Assembly (NCBI RefSeq): GCF_014171595.1
Contig: NZ_CP050451.1
Location: 124,001-188,000, forward strand
Length of the DNA stretch: 64,000 nucleotides
Reading direction: 5' to 3'
Source of the DNA: Massilia sp. Se16.2.3
Lineage (GTDB): Bacteria > Pseudomonadota > Gammaproteobacteria > Burkholderiales > Burkholderiaceae_D
Notes under the pieces: model-generated
Database searches by the model: none
The model's input: only the letters and a program-made list of their open reading frames with translations
Told to the model about the DNA's origin: nothing
Shown: piece by piece, positions 8,296 through 17,085 of the stretch
Layout: every line of letters starts with the position of its first letter
Position numbering within the stretch: the first letter of the stretch is position 1
Translations under genes and position numbers: made by a program

Positions 8296-9663
8296 ATGCT
8301 AGATAACCTTACCCAACGCCTAGCCAAAGTCGTCAAGACAATGCGCGGCGAGGCACGTCTGACCGAAGCGAACACCGCCGAGATGCTGCGCGAGGTGCGC
8401 CTGGCCCTGCTTGAGGCCGACGTGGCGCTGCCGGCGGTGCGCGAATTCATCGCCAAAGTGAAGGAAAAAGCGCTGGGCGAAGAAGTCATCGCTTCGCTCA
8501 GCCCAGGCCAGGCCCTGGTCGGCGTGGTGCAGCGCGAGCTGGCGGCCCTGATGGGCGCCGACCTCGGTCCGGACGCCACCCAGCTGTCGTTCGCCCAGCA
8601 GCCGCCCGCGATCATCCTGATGGCCGGCCTGCAGGGTGTGGGCAAGACCACCACCGTCGGCAAACTCGCCAAGTACCTGAAAGAACAGAAGAAGAAAAAG
8701 GTGCTGACGGTATCGGCCGACGTCTACCGTCCGGCCGCGATCGCCCAGCTCGAATCGGTGACGAAACAGGTCGGCGCCGACTTCTTCCCCTCCACGTCCA
8801 CCGACAAGCCGGTCGACATCGCCCTCAACGCCCTCGACTGGGCGAAGAAGCACTACCACGACGTCCTGATCATCGACACCGCCGGCCGCCTCGGTATCGA
8901 CGAAGCGATGATGCAGGAAATCGCCGCGGTGCACGGCGCCGTCAAGCCGATCGAAACCCTGTTCGTGGTCGATGCCATGCTCGGCCAGGATGCGATCAAC
9001 ACGGCCAAGGCTTTCAATGATGCCCTGCCCCTGACCGGCATCGTGCTGACCAAGCTCGATGGCGATTCGCGCGGCGGTGCGGCACTCTCCGTGCGTCACG
9101 TCACCGGTAAACCAATCAAGTTCGCCGGCGTGTCGGAAAAGCTTGATGGCCTGGAAGCCTTCGACCCGACCCGCATGGCCAGCCGCGTGCTGGGCATGGG
9201 CGACATCCTGGCGCTGGTGGAAGAAGCGCGCAAGGGCGTCGACGAAAAGGCCGCGCAGGACATGGCCAACAAGATCAAGTCGGGCGGCCGTTTCGACATG
9301 AACGACTTCAAGGCGCAGCTGACCCAGATGAAGAAGATGGGCGGCATGTCCGGCCTCCTCGACAAGCTGCCGGCGCAGTTCCAGCAGGCCGCGGCCGGCG
9401 CCAATATGGACCAGGCCGAGAAGCAGGTGCGGCGCATGTGCGGCATCATCGACTCGATGACGCCGCTTGAGCGCGCGAAACCGGAGCTGATCAAGGCCAA
9501 CCGCAAGCGCCGCATCGCCGCCGGTGCCGGCGTGCAGGTGCAGGAAGTCAATCGCATGCTGACCCAGTACGACCAGATGCAGACGATGATGAAGAAGCTC
9601 AAAGGCGGTGGCCTGATGAAGATGATGCGCGGTATGAAGGGCATGATGCCGGGGATGAGGTAA
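8296..9663 (+). CDS. ffh: Signal recognition particle protein Ffh (SRP54)
   Basis: A 455-residue GTPase that binds 4.5S RNA and signal peptides to deliver inner-membrane proteins to FtsY. An N-terminal helical domain is followed by the G domain with G1 GLQGVGKTTT, G3 DTAGR and G4 TKLDGDSRGG. The Met-rich M domain ends in a run of Met, Lys and Gly characteristic of Ffh C-termini. Length is normal for the family and the frame is intact. A strong hairpin terminator follows at 9715-9750. Confidence 0.97.
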   Translation: MLDNLTQRLAKVVKTMRGEARLTEANTAEMLREVRLALLEADVALPAVREFIAKVKEKALGEEVIASLSPGQALVGVVQRELAALMGADLGPDATQLSFAQQPPAIILMAGLQGVGKTTTVGKLAKYLKEQKKKKVLTVSADVYRPAAIAQLESVTKQVGADFFPSTSTDKPVDIALNALDWAKKHYHDVLIIDTAGRLGIDEAMMQEIAAVHGAVKPIETLFVVDAMLGQDAINTAKAFNDALPLTGIVLTKLDGDSRGGAALSVRHVTGKPIKFAGVSEKLDGLEAFDPTRMASRVLGMGDILALVEEARKGVDEKAAQDMANKIKSGGRFDMNDFKAQLTQMKKMGGMSGLLDKLPAQFQQAAAGANMDQAEKQVRRMCGIIDSMTPLERAKPELIKANRKRRIAAGAGVQVQEVNRMLTQYDQMQTMMKKLKGGGLMKMMRGMKGMMPGMR

Positions 9664-9714
9664 ACCCCATTCCGGCAGGCCTTGATGCCCGCCGGACGTT
9701 TTTGCCCTCTTCGC

Positions 9715-9750
9715 AAGCCGCGCCCGGCTCATGCCCGGTGCGGCTTTTTT
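9715..9750 (+). terminator. Rho-independent terminator after ffh
   Basis: Inverted repeat agccgc (9716-9721) with gcggct (9740-9745), extended by CCGG pairing inside, followed by TTTTTT. A second weaker hairpin with a T run lies just before it (near 9671-9703). Confidence 0.8.
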
Positions 9751-9846
9751 ACGCCGGTTTTTGCATGGTTTTTCACTCTATGGCCGCAACTGGCACGCAA
9801 ACCCGGATTTTTGGGCTTATCAGAGTGAAAAAATGGTGAAAAAGAC

Positions 9847-9876
9847 TTGCAGGAACGCTAAAACGCCACCAATATA
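9847..9876 (+). promoter_or_regulatory. Candidate sigma-70 promoter for the SWIB-domain gene
   Basis: TTGCAG (9847-9852) and AATATA (9871-9876) are separated by 18 bp and lie about 55 bp before the SWIB gene start. An 11-bp inverted repeat (9769-9779 with 9822-9832) lies just upstream. The match is moderate only. Confidence 0.35.
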
Positions 9877-9930
9877 AGCCGTGCGATAAATTGCGCAACT
9901 TTTACTTATGCTCGTTTAGGAGGCTCGAAG

Positions 9931-10335
9931 ATGGCAACAGCCAAGAAATCCCCAGCAGCGCCTGCAAAGAAGGCAGCCGCCGCGAAGCCGGCCGCCGCGG
10001 CCAAGCCTGCAGCGAAGAAAGCAGCAGCTCCTGCAAAAGCAGCTGCGCCGAAAGCCGCAGCAGCGAAGAAACCGGCAGCAGCGCGCAAGCCTAACGCCGC
10101 GTTCATGAAGGAACTGACGCCGTCGGCCGAGCTGGCTGCAGTGGTCGGCAACAAGCCGCTGCCACGCACCGAAGTGACGAAGAAAGTCTGGGAATACATC
10201 AAGAAAGCGGACCTGCAAGCTGCGGACAACCGCCAGATGATCAACGCCGACGACAAGCTGAAAGCCGTCTTCGGTGGCAAGGCACAGGTCTCGATGTTCG
10301 AAATGACCAAGCTGATTTCGAATCACCTGAAATAA
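9931..10335 (+). CDS. SWIB/MDM2-domain protein with histone H1-like Ala/Lys/Pro tail
   Basis: A 134-residue protein. Residues 1-52 are almost entirely Ala, Lys and Pro (AKKSPAAPAKKAAAAKP...), like bacterial histone H1-type tails. Residues from about 55 form a SWIB domain with FMKELTPSAELAAVVG and PRTEVTKKVWEYIKK. SWIB domains occur in chromatin remodelers and in chlamydial and plant nucleoid proteins; bacterial stand-alone forms are presumed nucleoid-associated. AGGAGG sits 11 bp before the ATG. The repetitive tail is low-complexity and likely variable in length between strains. DNA binding is inferred from composition. Confidence 0.88.
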   Translation: MATAKKSPAAPAKKAAAAKPAAAAKPAAKKAAAPAKAAAPKAAAAKKPAAARKPNAAFMKELTPSAELAAVVGNKPLPRTEVTKKVWEYIKKADLQAADNRQMINADDKLKAVFGGKAQVSMFEMTKLISNHLK

Positions 10336-10370
10336 GAAAACGCCGGCTGTCCATTAGCCTGAACGTTGAA

Positions 10371-10400
10371 AAGCCCCGGTTGCAAGACCGGGGCTTTTTG
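10371..10400. terminator. Bidirectional rho-independent terminator
   Basis: Stem agccccggt (10372-10380), loop tgcaag, stem accggggct (10387-10395), followed by TTTT and preceded by AAAA. It can serve the SWIB gene and converging transcripts. Confidence 0.85.
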
Positions 10401-10595
10401 TATTTGGGTGTCGATCATACCGTGTCGATCGTTATCGGCTCCGTGATCGTGCCGGATGATCTCGCCGCCAACGATCACCGCGTGGGCAGCGCGCATTCGA
10501 CCTGTGCTCACCTGTTGCGGGTGGAGCTGCCCACCCTACGTTGGCGTCGCCGCACATTCAACCGTGGGGTGGGCGCCCCGTGGTCACGCCGCGAT

Positions 10596-11978
10596 CTACA
10601 AGCCGAACGCCGCCTTCATCAAATCGAACACCCGGGTGTTTTCCATCGTGCCCTTGAACGGCGCCGATCCCGCCCCTTCCGCATACAGCTTCACATCGCC
10701 ACCGCCGTGCGATTCGCTCGACCAGCGCACGCCCGCCTCCTGGTGATAACCCTCGGCCAGTGCCGCGGCGCTGTCGACGTCAAGACGGGTCTCCGGCCGG
10801 TTCGGGCCGTTACCGAAGACGAGCGTGGTAAACGTCTTGCCGTCGGCGTCGCGGGTCGGTTCGCCATTGGCATAACCGCGCACGATGTCGAGCACCGGAT
10901 TGCCGCGCTTCGGATAGCCGTTCAGCACCATCGTGTGGTCGTGGTCGGCGGTGACGACGATCAGGGTGTTTTCCAGGCCCGGGTCGAGCGCGCGCATGCG
11001 CTCCACCGCCGTCCTGATCGCCTCGTCGAAGGCGACCGTCTCGACCAGCGCGTTGCGCGCATTGGTCTCGTGCAGCGCGTGGTCGATCTTGCCGCCTTCG
11101 ACCATCAGGAAGAAGCCCTTGGGATTGGGCGACAGCAGCTCGATCGATTTCGCCGTCATCTCGGCCAGCGTCGGCTGCTCGGGACGGCGCTTCGACGCAT
11201 AATCGAGATGGCTCTCGGCGCTGTAGACGCCGACGAACTTGCGGCCCGGCCGGCTCGATGCCATGTCGGCACGGGTACTGGCCACGAAATAGCCCTGCGC
11301 CGCGAATTCGGCCATCAGGTCGCGGCCGTCGGCGCGGCCCTTGCGGTTGGTCTTCGCATCGAAAGGCGTGAAGTGGTTGCGCCCTCCTCCCATCAGCACG
11401 TCGACGCCGTCGCCCAGGCGCGTGTTGTAGCCCGCGCCACCAGGGACAATCTGCTGCGCGATCTGGTAGCCCATGTCGCGATTGCAGACATGCGAGAAGG
11501 TCGATGCCGGCGTGGCGTGGGTCAGCTCGGTGGTGGTGATGGCGCCGACCGCCTTGCCGCGCGCCTTGGCCAGTTCGAGGATCGTCATCGGCGCGCTGCC
11601 GTTATTGGCGCCGCAGCGGTCCACGCTGGCGTTGCCGTTGGCGTCCTTGGCGGGATCCCTTGGTGTCGCGTCCTGCATCGAGATCACGTCGTTGTTGATC
11701 TTCACGCCGGTCATGTAGGCGCCCATCGAGGGGGCGCTGTCGGTCACCTGGGCATCGGCCGAATAGGTCTTGATGCGCGCGGTGCGCTCGAAGCGTTCGA
11801 AGTCGAGCAGGCCGTCTTCGCCCGCCTTGAAGATGCGCGCGGCGGTGATCGTGGTCGGGCCCATGCCGTCGCCGAGGAAGAAGATGATGTTCTTTGCGGA
11901 GGGCCTGGCTGCCGGCGCGGCCTGCGCGCCAAGGCTGAAGGCTGCCGCCAGCAGCAGGGAGAGTCGGATCGTGGTCAT
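10596..11978 (-). CDS. Alkaline phosphatase, secreted
   Basis: About 460 residues from the start at 11978 (MTTIRLSLLLAAAFSLGAQA), chosen because it gives a clean Sec signal peptide and a GGAGA site upstream; an in-frame ATG eight codons earlier is less likely. It has the PhoA-family signature with catalytic serine in TDSAPSMGAYMTG and metal ligands in GDGMG, EGGKIDHALH, TADHDH and SESHGGGD. It hydrolyses phosphomonoesters in the periplasm. It is the second gene of a tandem pair, 20 bp after the stop of the lipoprotein paralogue. Confidence 0.9.
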   Translation of the reverse strand: MTTIRLSLLLAAAFSLGAQAAPAARPSAKNIIFFLGDGMGPTTITAARIFKAGEDGLLDFERFERTARIKTYSADAQVTDSAPSMGAYMTGVKINNDVISMQDATPRDPAKDANGNASVDRCGANNGSAPMTILELAKARGKAVGAITTTELTHATPASTFSHVCNRDMGYQIAQQIVPGGAGYNTRLGDGVDVLMGGGRNHFTPFDAKTNRKGRADGRDLMAEFAAQGYFVASTRADMASSRPGRKFVGVYSAESHLDYASKRRPEQPTLAEMTAKSIELLSPNPKGFFLMVEGGKIDHALHETNARNALVETVAFDEAIRTAVERMRALDPGLENTLIVVTADHDHTMVLNGYPKRGNPVLDIVRGYANGEPTRDADGKTFTTLVFGNGPNRPETRLDVDSAAALAEGYHQEAGVRWSSESHGGGDVKLYAEGAGSAPFKGTMENTRVFDLMKAAFGL

Positions 11979-11998
11979 TGAATGGTCTCCTACGGTGC

Positions 11999-13444
11999 TC
12001 ACAGGCCCGCCGCGGTCTTGATCAGGCTGAATACGCGGGTATTGTCGATGGTCCCGCGAAACAGCTCGGCATTCGCGCCGATGGCGCCCAGGTAGACGTC
12101 GGCGCCGCCATGGGTTTCGCTGCCCGCGCGCGTGCGCACCACCGCTTCCTGGTGGTAGTCGTCGCCGGCCGCGATCTCGTCGGTCAGTTTCACGTCCTTG
12201 CGGCTGCCCGCCACACGGTGTTCGCCCGTGCCGAAGCCCAGGATCGTGAAGGGCGCGCCATCTTTATCAAGCCGCACCTTGCCGTCCGGGAGGCTGCGCA
12301 CCAGGCCCAGCACGCCCGGATTGCCTGGGGTGGTCTTGCCGGTGCGCGGCGAGTAGCCGTTGATCAGCAGCGTGTGGTCGTGGTCGGCGGTGGCGACGAT
12401 CAGGGTGTTCTTCAGGCCCGGATCGATGGCCTGCATCCTGTCGATGGCGACTTTGAGCGCGGCGTTGTAGCTGGCCGTTTCCTGCAGCGCGCGCTTGGCC
12501 AGCGTGGCATGCAGCGCGTGGTCGATCAGGCCGCCCTCCACCATCAGGAAGAAGCCGTTCGGGTTCTTCGACAGAATGTCGATCGCCTTGGACGTCATCT
12601 CGGCCAGGGCTGGCTGCCTGGCCGGGTCGCGCGCGGCCTCGTAGGCGAAGTGGTTCTGGGCGAACAGGCCGATCGCTGGCTGGGCGGCGGGCGCCAGCGC
12701 GTTCAATTGCGCGCTGCTTGTCGCGACGCGCCAGCCCTTGCCCTGCAGTTCGGCCAGCAGGTTGCGGCCATCGGCGCGTTTGCCGCCGGCATCCGTGGGC
12801 AGGAATTGCTGGGCGCCGCCGCCGAAGACCAGATCGAGGCCATTCGCGCCCGGGGCCGCGTTGTAGCCCGCTCCGCCCGGCACCAGCGCGGCGGCGATGT
12901 CCTGTTCCAGCTTGCGGTGGCAGGCATGGGCATAAGTGGCCGCCGGCGTGGCGTCGGTCACGCTGGTGGTGGTAACGACGCCGGCCGCCATGCCCCGCGC
13001 CTTGGCCAGTTCGGCCAGGGTCGGCACCGCACGGCCGTTGTCGCAGCGGTTCACGAGGCGGCCGTTCTCGGTCGTCGGCGAGAGCGAACGCGTGTCGGTC
13101 GACATCGAGATCACGCCGTTGTTCTGCTTCACGCCCGTCATGTAGGCCGACATCGAGGCGGCGCTGTCCGTGACCTGGGCATCGTTCGAGAAGGTTTTCA
13201 CGAAAGCCGATTCGGGCAGCGTGTCGATGGTCAGTTCGCCGTCTTCGCCGGCGGCGTAGATGCGCGCGGCGGTGAGCGTGTTGATGCCCATGCCGTCGCC
13301 GAGGAAGAAGAGGATGTTCTTGGCCTGGCCGTCGACGGCAACGCGTGTGCCGGCAGTGGCGGTGGATGTCGCGGCCGGCCCGTTGGACGCACAGCCGGCC
13401 AGCGCCGCCAGCGTGCACGCGGCGGCGAGAAGTGTCATTCGCAT
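11999..13444 (-). CDS. Alkaline phosphatase, predicted lipoprotein
   Basis: Paralogue of the downstream phosphatase, about 480 residues from the start at 13444. The N-terminus MRMTLLAAACTLAALAGC is a lipoprotein signal with lipobox LAGC, so the enzyme is probably anchored in the outer membrane facing the periplasm, or displayed. Catalytic serine in TDSAASMSAYMTG; metal ligands GDGMG, EGGLIDHALH, TADHDH and ETHGGAD are intact. A longer start at 13486 would bury the lipobox and is rejected. Phosphate-starvation control is expected for the family, but only a weak Pho-box-like pattern is visible upstream. Confidence 0.9.
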   Translation of the reverse strand: MRMTLLAAACTLAALAGCASNGPAATSTATAGTRVAVDGQAKNILFFLGDGMGINTLTAARIYAAGEDGELTIDTLPESAFVKTFSNDAQVTDSAASMSAYMTGVKQNNGVISMSTDTRSLSPTTENGRLVNRCDNGRAVPTLAELAKARGMAAGVVTTTSVTDATPAATYAHACHRKLEQDIAAALVPGGAGYNAAPGANGLDLVFGGGAQQFLPTDAGGKRADGRNLLAELQGKGWRVATSSAQLNALAPAAQPAIGLFAQNHFAYEAARDPARQPALAEMTSKAIDILSKNPNGFFLMVEGGLIDHALHATLAKRALQETASYNAALKVAIDRMQAIDPGLKNTLIVATADHDHTLLINGYSPRTGKTTPGNPGVLGLVRSLPDGKVRLDKDGAPFTILGFGTGEHRVAGSRKDVKLTDEIAAGDDYHQEAVVRTRAGSETHGGADVYLGAIGANAELFRGTIDNTRVFSLIKTAAGL

Positions 13445-13523
13445 GATGGCATTCGTAGCGGGGAAAGCGGAGAGTCTACACCGCAAACGAAAGGTGTGAC
13501 CGGTTCACTACGTGTCGATCACA

Positions 13524-13690
13524 GGGTAGGCGGCTCCACCCTTGCGATAGGCATGGACGCAGCGTTTGCGCCACCTACGCGTTCAACAGGCTCTGGATTT
13601 GTCGCGAAGTCTCAAGCGCCGGTTGAACGCGTAGGCGGCGGCCCTGCCCCGTCAATACGAGTACCCAGGTGTAGCCGCCTACCCTACCTG
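13524..13690. repeat. Intergenic repeat with gtaggcggct / agccgcctac inverted arms
   Basis: Between the phosphatase operon and the transglycosylase. gggtaggcggctccaccc near the left end is answered by gtagccgcctaccctacc near the right end, and an inner pair (ctacgcgttcaac / gttgaacgcgtag) also matches. It is probably a degenerate member of the GTAGGGTGG hairpin family seen elsewhere in the window. Confidence 0.5.
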
Positions 13691-14334
13691 GCTGCCACCG
13701 CCACCGGATTGAACTCCCACTTCTTCCACGCCGACAGCACCGCGTTCGGATACTGCGGCTTGCCGCGGCTGCCGTTGTAGCGGCCCAGCGCCAGGTAGAG
13801 GTTGCCGCGCTCCATGTCGATGTACATGCGCAGGATGGAGCAGCCGTAGCGCAGGTTGGTCTGCATGTGGAAGAGTTTGCGGCGGTCGTTGTCGCCAATG
13901 ACCTTGGTCCAGAACGGCATCACCTGCATGTAGCCGCGCGCGCCGGCGATCGAGACGGCGTACTTGCGATAGGCCGACTCGACCTGGATCAAACCCAGCA
14001 CCAGGCCCGGGTCGAGGCCGGCGCGGGTGGATTCGTACCAGGCCGCTTCCAGGAACTCGTTGCGCACCTGGTCGTCCGGCAGGCGCCGTTTCAGGCGCCC
14101 CGACATCTCGGTAAACCACATCTGGTAGCGCACCCGCGCCGCCTCGTCGCGAAAGCTCGGCTTCGGCGGGCGGCTGTCGGCAATCGCCGCCGCCAGCGCC
14201 AGCCGTACGGAGTCGGCCATCGCCTCTTCCTGCTGGTTGCCGGCCTGCGCCGACGCACTCGCAACGAACAGCGTGGCCAGCGTGGCTTTCCTCAGCCAGG
14301 CGAGCACCCGGCCGTATCCTTCCATCGCCTTCAC
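13684..14334 (-). CDS. Lytic transglycosylase, SLT domain
   Basis: About 216 residues with an N-terminal hydrophobic signal ([18 protein letters not shown]) and a C-terminal SLT/goose-lysozyme-like fold. The catalytic Glu lies in [11 protein letters not shown], and the GYMQVMPFW motif follows. It cleaves the glycan strands of peptidoglycan in the periplasm. The start at 14334 is GTG overlapping the proS stop (GTGA); an ATG three codons later is an alternative. Its coupling to proS resembles the order in related betaproteobacteria. Confidence 0.87.
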   Translation of the reverse strand: MKAMEGYGRVLAWLRKATLATLFVASASAQAGNQQEEAMADSVRLALAAAIADSRPPKPSFRDEAARVRYQMWFTEMSGRLKRRLPDDQVRNEFLEAAWYESTRAGLDPGLVLGLIQVESAYRKYAVSIAGARGYMQVMPFWTKVIGDNDRRKLFHMQTNLRYGCSILRMYIDMERGNLYLALGRYNGSRGKPQYPNAVLSAWKKWEFNPVAVAAR

Positions 14335-16073
14335 TGGGCCAGCTTGCCCTTGATGAAGCCGACCATCTCCGCAACCGGGACGGCGGTGGCTTCAGCATCG
14401 CGGCGGCCCTGGTATTCCAGCTTGCCTTCCTTCAGGCCGCGCTCGCCGATGACGACGCGGTGCGGCACACCGATCAGTTCCCAGTCGGCGAACATCGCGC
14501 CCGGGCGCAGGCCGCGGTCGTCGACGATGACGTCGATGCCCGCCGCCAGCAGCTCGGCGTACAGCGACTCGGTCTGCTCCTTGACCATCTCGCTGCGGTC
14601 CATGCCCATCGGGCACAGCACCAGCTGGAAGGGTGCGATCGCGTCCGGCCAGATGATGCCCTTGTCGTCGAAATTCTGCTCGATGGCCGCACCCAGGATG
14701 CGGGTCACGCCGATGCCGTAGCAGCCCATCTGCAGCGGTGCCGGCTTGCCGGCTTCGTCCAGGTAGGTCGCTTCCATTTTTTCGGAGTAGGCGGTACCGA
14801 GCTGGAACACGTGGCCGACTTCGATGCCGCGCTCGATGGCGAGCACGCCCTTGCCGTCGGGCGAGGCGTCGCCTTCGACCACATTGCGCAGGTCGGCGAC
14901 GATCGGTTCCGGCAGGTCGCGGCCCCAGTTCACGCCCGTCAAGTGGGCGTCGACTTCGTTCGCGCCGCAAACGAAGTCGCTCATGTTGGCAACCGTGCGG
15001 TCGGCGACGATAGTGACCGCTTGCTTCGGTGCCACAGGGCCGAGGTAGCCCGGCACAGTGCCATACACTTCCTGGATTTCGGCTTCGGTCGAAAAGCGGT
15101 GGTTCGCCAGGCCGGCAACCTTGCCGACTTTCACTTCGTTGAGCTCGTGGTCGCCGCGCAGCAGCAGCATGAAGTACTGCTTGGTTACCTTGCCTTCCAC
15201 CTTCCCCTCTTCTTCCTGCTCGACCGTCAGCGCGATGGTTTTCACCGTCTTCGACAGCTGCAGGCCCAGCAATTCAGCCACGCTTTCGCACTTGGTTTTA
15301 CCTGGCGTCGGCACCTTCGTCATTGGCTGCGTCGCCGCGCCGCGCTCGCCGATGGCCAGCGCCTCGGCCGCTTCCATGTTGGCCGCGAAATCCGACGTCG
15401 GGCAATACACCAGCGCGTCTTCGCCGGTGGAGGCGATGACGTGGAATTCGTGCGAACCGGTGCCGCCGATGGCGCCATTGTCAGCCGCCACCGCGCGGAA
15501 TTTCAGGCCGAAGCGGTTGAAAATGCGCACATAGGCATCGAACATGATCTGGTAGGACTTCTGCATGCCCTCGAGGTCGCGATCGAAGGAATAGGCATCC
15601 TTCATCGTGAACTCGCGGCCGCGCATCAGGCCGAAGCGCGGACGGCGCTCGTCGCGGAACTTGGTCTGGATATGATAAAAATTCAGCGGCAGCTGGCGGT
15701 AGGACTTGATCTCGCTGCGCACGACGTCGGTGACCACTTCTTCCGAGGTCGGCTGGATGGCGTAGTCGCGTCCGTGGCGGTCCTTGACGCGCATGAGTTC
15801 AGGACCCATCTTGTCCCAGCGGCCGGTTTCCTGCCACAGCTCGGCCGGCTGCACGACCGGCATCAAGAGTTCGAGCGCGCCCGACTTGTTCATCTCTTCG
15901 CGGATGATGGCCTCGACCTTGCGGATCACGCGCAGGCCGGTCGGCATGTACGTATAGATACCGGAGCCCAGGCGCTTGATCATCCCTGCGCGCATCATGA
16001 GCTTGTGGCTGACGATCTCGGCGTCGGACGGCGCTTCTTTAAGCGTAGAAATAAAAAATCGTGAGGCACGCAT
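14331..16073 (-). CDS. proS: Prolyl-tRNA synthetase, bacterial type
   Basis: A 580-residue class II aminoacyl-tRNA synthetase that charges tRNA-Pro. It begins [19 protein letters not shown]. Motif 2 is in [17 protein letters not shown] and motif 3 in [13 protein letters not shown] large insertion between them, around residues 230-400, is the editing (INS) domain that removes misacylated alanine. The C-terminal anticodon-binding domain contains [18 protein letters not shown]. Length and frame are normal. An AT-rich region with a TATAAC-like box lies upstream on the minus strand. Confidence 0.97.
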   Translation of the reverse strand: MRASRFFISTLKEAPSDAEIVSHKLMMRAGMIKRLGSGIYTYMPTGLRVIRKVEAIIREEMNKSGALELLMPVVQPAELWQETGRWDKMGPELMRVKDRHGRDYAIQPTSEEVVTDVVRSEIKSYRQLPLNFYHIQTKFRDERRPRFGLMRGREFTMKDAYSFDRDLEGMQKSYQIMFDAYVRIFNRFGLKFRAVAADNGAIGGTGSHEFHVIASTGEDALVYCPTSDFAANMEAAEALAIGERGAATQPMTKVPTPGKTKCESVAELLGLQLSKTVKTIALTVEQEEEGKVEGKVTKQYFMLLLRGDHELNEVKVGKVAGLANHRFSTEAEIQEVYGTVPGYLGPVAPKQAVTIVADRTVANMSDFVCGANEVDAHLTGVNWGRDLPEPIVADLRNVVEGDASPDGKGVLAIERGIEVGHVFQLGTAYSEKMEATYLDEAGKPAPLQMGCYGIGVTRILGAAIEQNFDDKGIIWPDAIAPFQLVLCPMGMDRSEMVKEQTESLYAELLAAGIDVIVDDRGLRPGAMFADWELIGVPHRVVIGERGLKEGKLEYQGRRDAEATAVPVAEMVGFIKGKLAQ

Positions 16074-16277
16074 ATCGATGAATTCTTTTTAAAAAGAGAG
16101 AGTTATAATCGACCTAATTTTAAAGGATTAGCTGGCTGATGCGTCCAACTTTGTACAAATGGGTCCGGAACACACAGCGTCCGCCGTTTTCGTCGTGCAC
16201 GGGCATGGCTGATGCATTGGATTTGTAGGTAAAAATGTAAGGGACTCGGAAGCCGGCAGAAAGTTTCGAGGTGCACT

Positions 16278-16916
16278 ATGCTCGATCGGGAAGGGTTTCG
16301 CCCCAACGTCGGCATCATCCTGCTTAACGCCAACAACGAGGTGTGGTGGGGCAAGCGGGTGCGCGAGCACTCATGGCAATTTCCGCAAGGGGGTATCAAA
16401 TACGGCGAGACGCCGGAACAGGCGATGTACCGCGAGCTCGAAGAGGAAATCGGTTTGCGCCAGGAGCACGTCAAGATCGTGGGCCGCACCCGCGACTGGC
16501 TGCGCTACGAGGTGCCGGATCATTTCATCAAGCGCGAAATCCGCGGCCATTACCGTGGCCAGAAGCAGATCTGGTTCCTGCTGCGCATGGTAGCGCGCGA
16601 CAATGACGTCAACCTGCGCCTGACCGACCATCCGGAATTCGACGCCTGGCGCTGGCACGACTACTGGGTACCGCTGGATGTGGTCATCGAGTTCAAGCGC
16701 GATGTCTACCAGCGCGCCCTGCAGGAATTGTCGCGCTTCATTACCTGGCCGGCAAATGGCGGACAGGGCGAGCGCCGCCACAGCGCACGCTACCTGCGCC
16801 AGCCGCGCGGACAGGGCAATGCGTCGACGGCGGCCGCCAAGGCCGTCGCCAAGGCGCGCGAGACCGTGACTGAACCACAACTCGCACCGCAGTTGCTGCT
16901 CACGCCGGGAAAATAA
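16278..16916 (+). CDS. rppH: RNA pyrophosphohydrolase
   Basis: A 212-residue Nudix enzyme that converts 5'-triphosphate RNA ends to monophosphate and so triggers RNase E-dependent mRNA decay. It begins [13 protein letters not shown], which is characteristic of RppH. The Nudix box runs from about residue 38 with GGIKYGE and [12 protein letters not shown]. The C-terminal ~55 residues are a low-complexity Arg/Ala/Gln tail, longer than in enteric RppH and common in betaproteobacteria. Divergent from proS across about 200 bp. Confidence 0.95.
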   Translation: MLDREGFRPNVGIILLNANNEVWWGKRVREHSWQFPQGGIKYGETPEQAMYRELEEEIGLRQEHVKIVGRTRDWLRYEVPDHFIKREIRGHYRGQKQIWFLLRMVARDNDVNLRLTDHPEFDAWRWHDYWVPLDVVIEFKRDVYQRALQELSRFITWPANGGQGERRHSARYLRQPRGQGNASTAAAKAVAKARETVTEPQLAPQLLLTPGK

Positions 16917-16938
16917 GCGCCCTGCCGGGCGCCAGGAG

Positions 16939-16978
16939 AGGCAAGCGCGCCGCGCAAGCGGTGTTGCTTGCCTTTTTT
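16939..16978 (+). terminator. Rho-independent terminator after rppH
   Basis: Stem aggcaagc (16939-16946) pairs with gcttgcct (16966-16973), followed by TTTTTT. Confidence 0.75.
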
Positions 16979-17085
16979 ACGCCTGTGCCTTTGACGCAAC
17001 GCTCATCACGCGTGCCGGGTCCACTTCCCGTTGTGATCAATTTCTTAATTGCAGTTGTTGAAACTTTCCGCATAGAATCATCGGC

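Noticed and set aside
8320..9732. 470-codon minus-strand ORF opposite ffh
   Set aside because: It mirrors the ffh coding sequence, is His/Gln/Arg-rich, and matches no family; a high-GC antisense shadow. The same applies to the long antisense ORFs opposite parE, parC, proS and the ABC-M1 gene.
13496..13524. Pho box upstream of the phosphatase operon
   Set aside because: The heptamers fit CTGTCAT only loosely and the -10 is poor; kept as a remark, not a feature.
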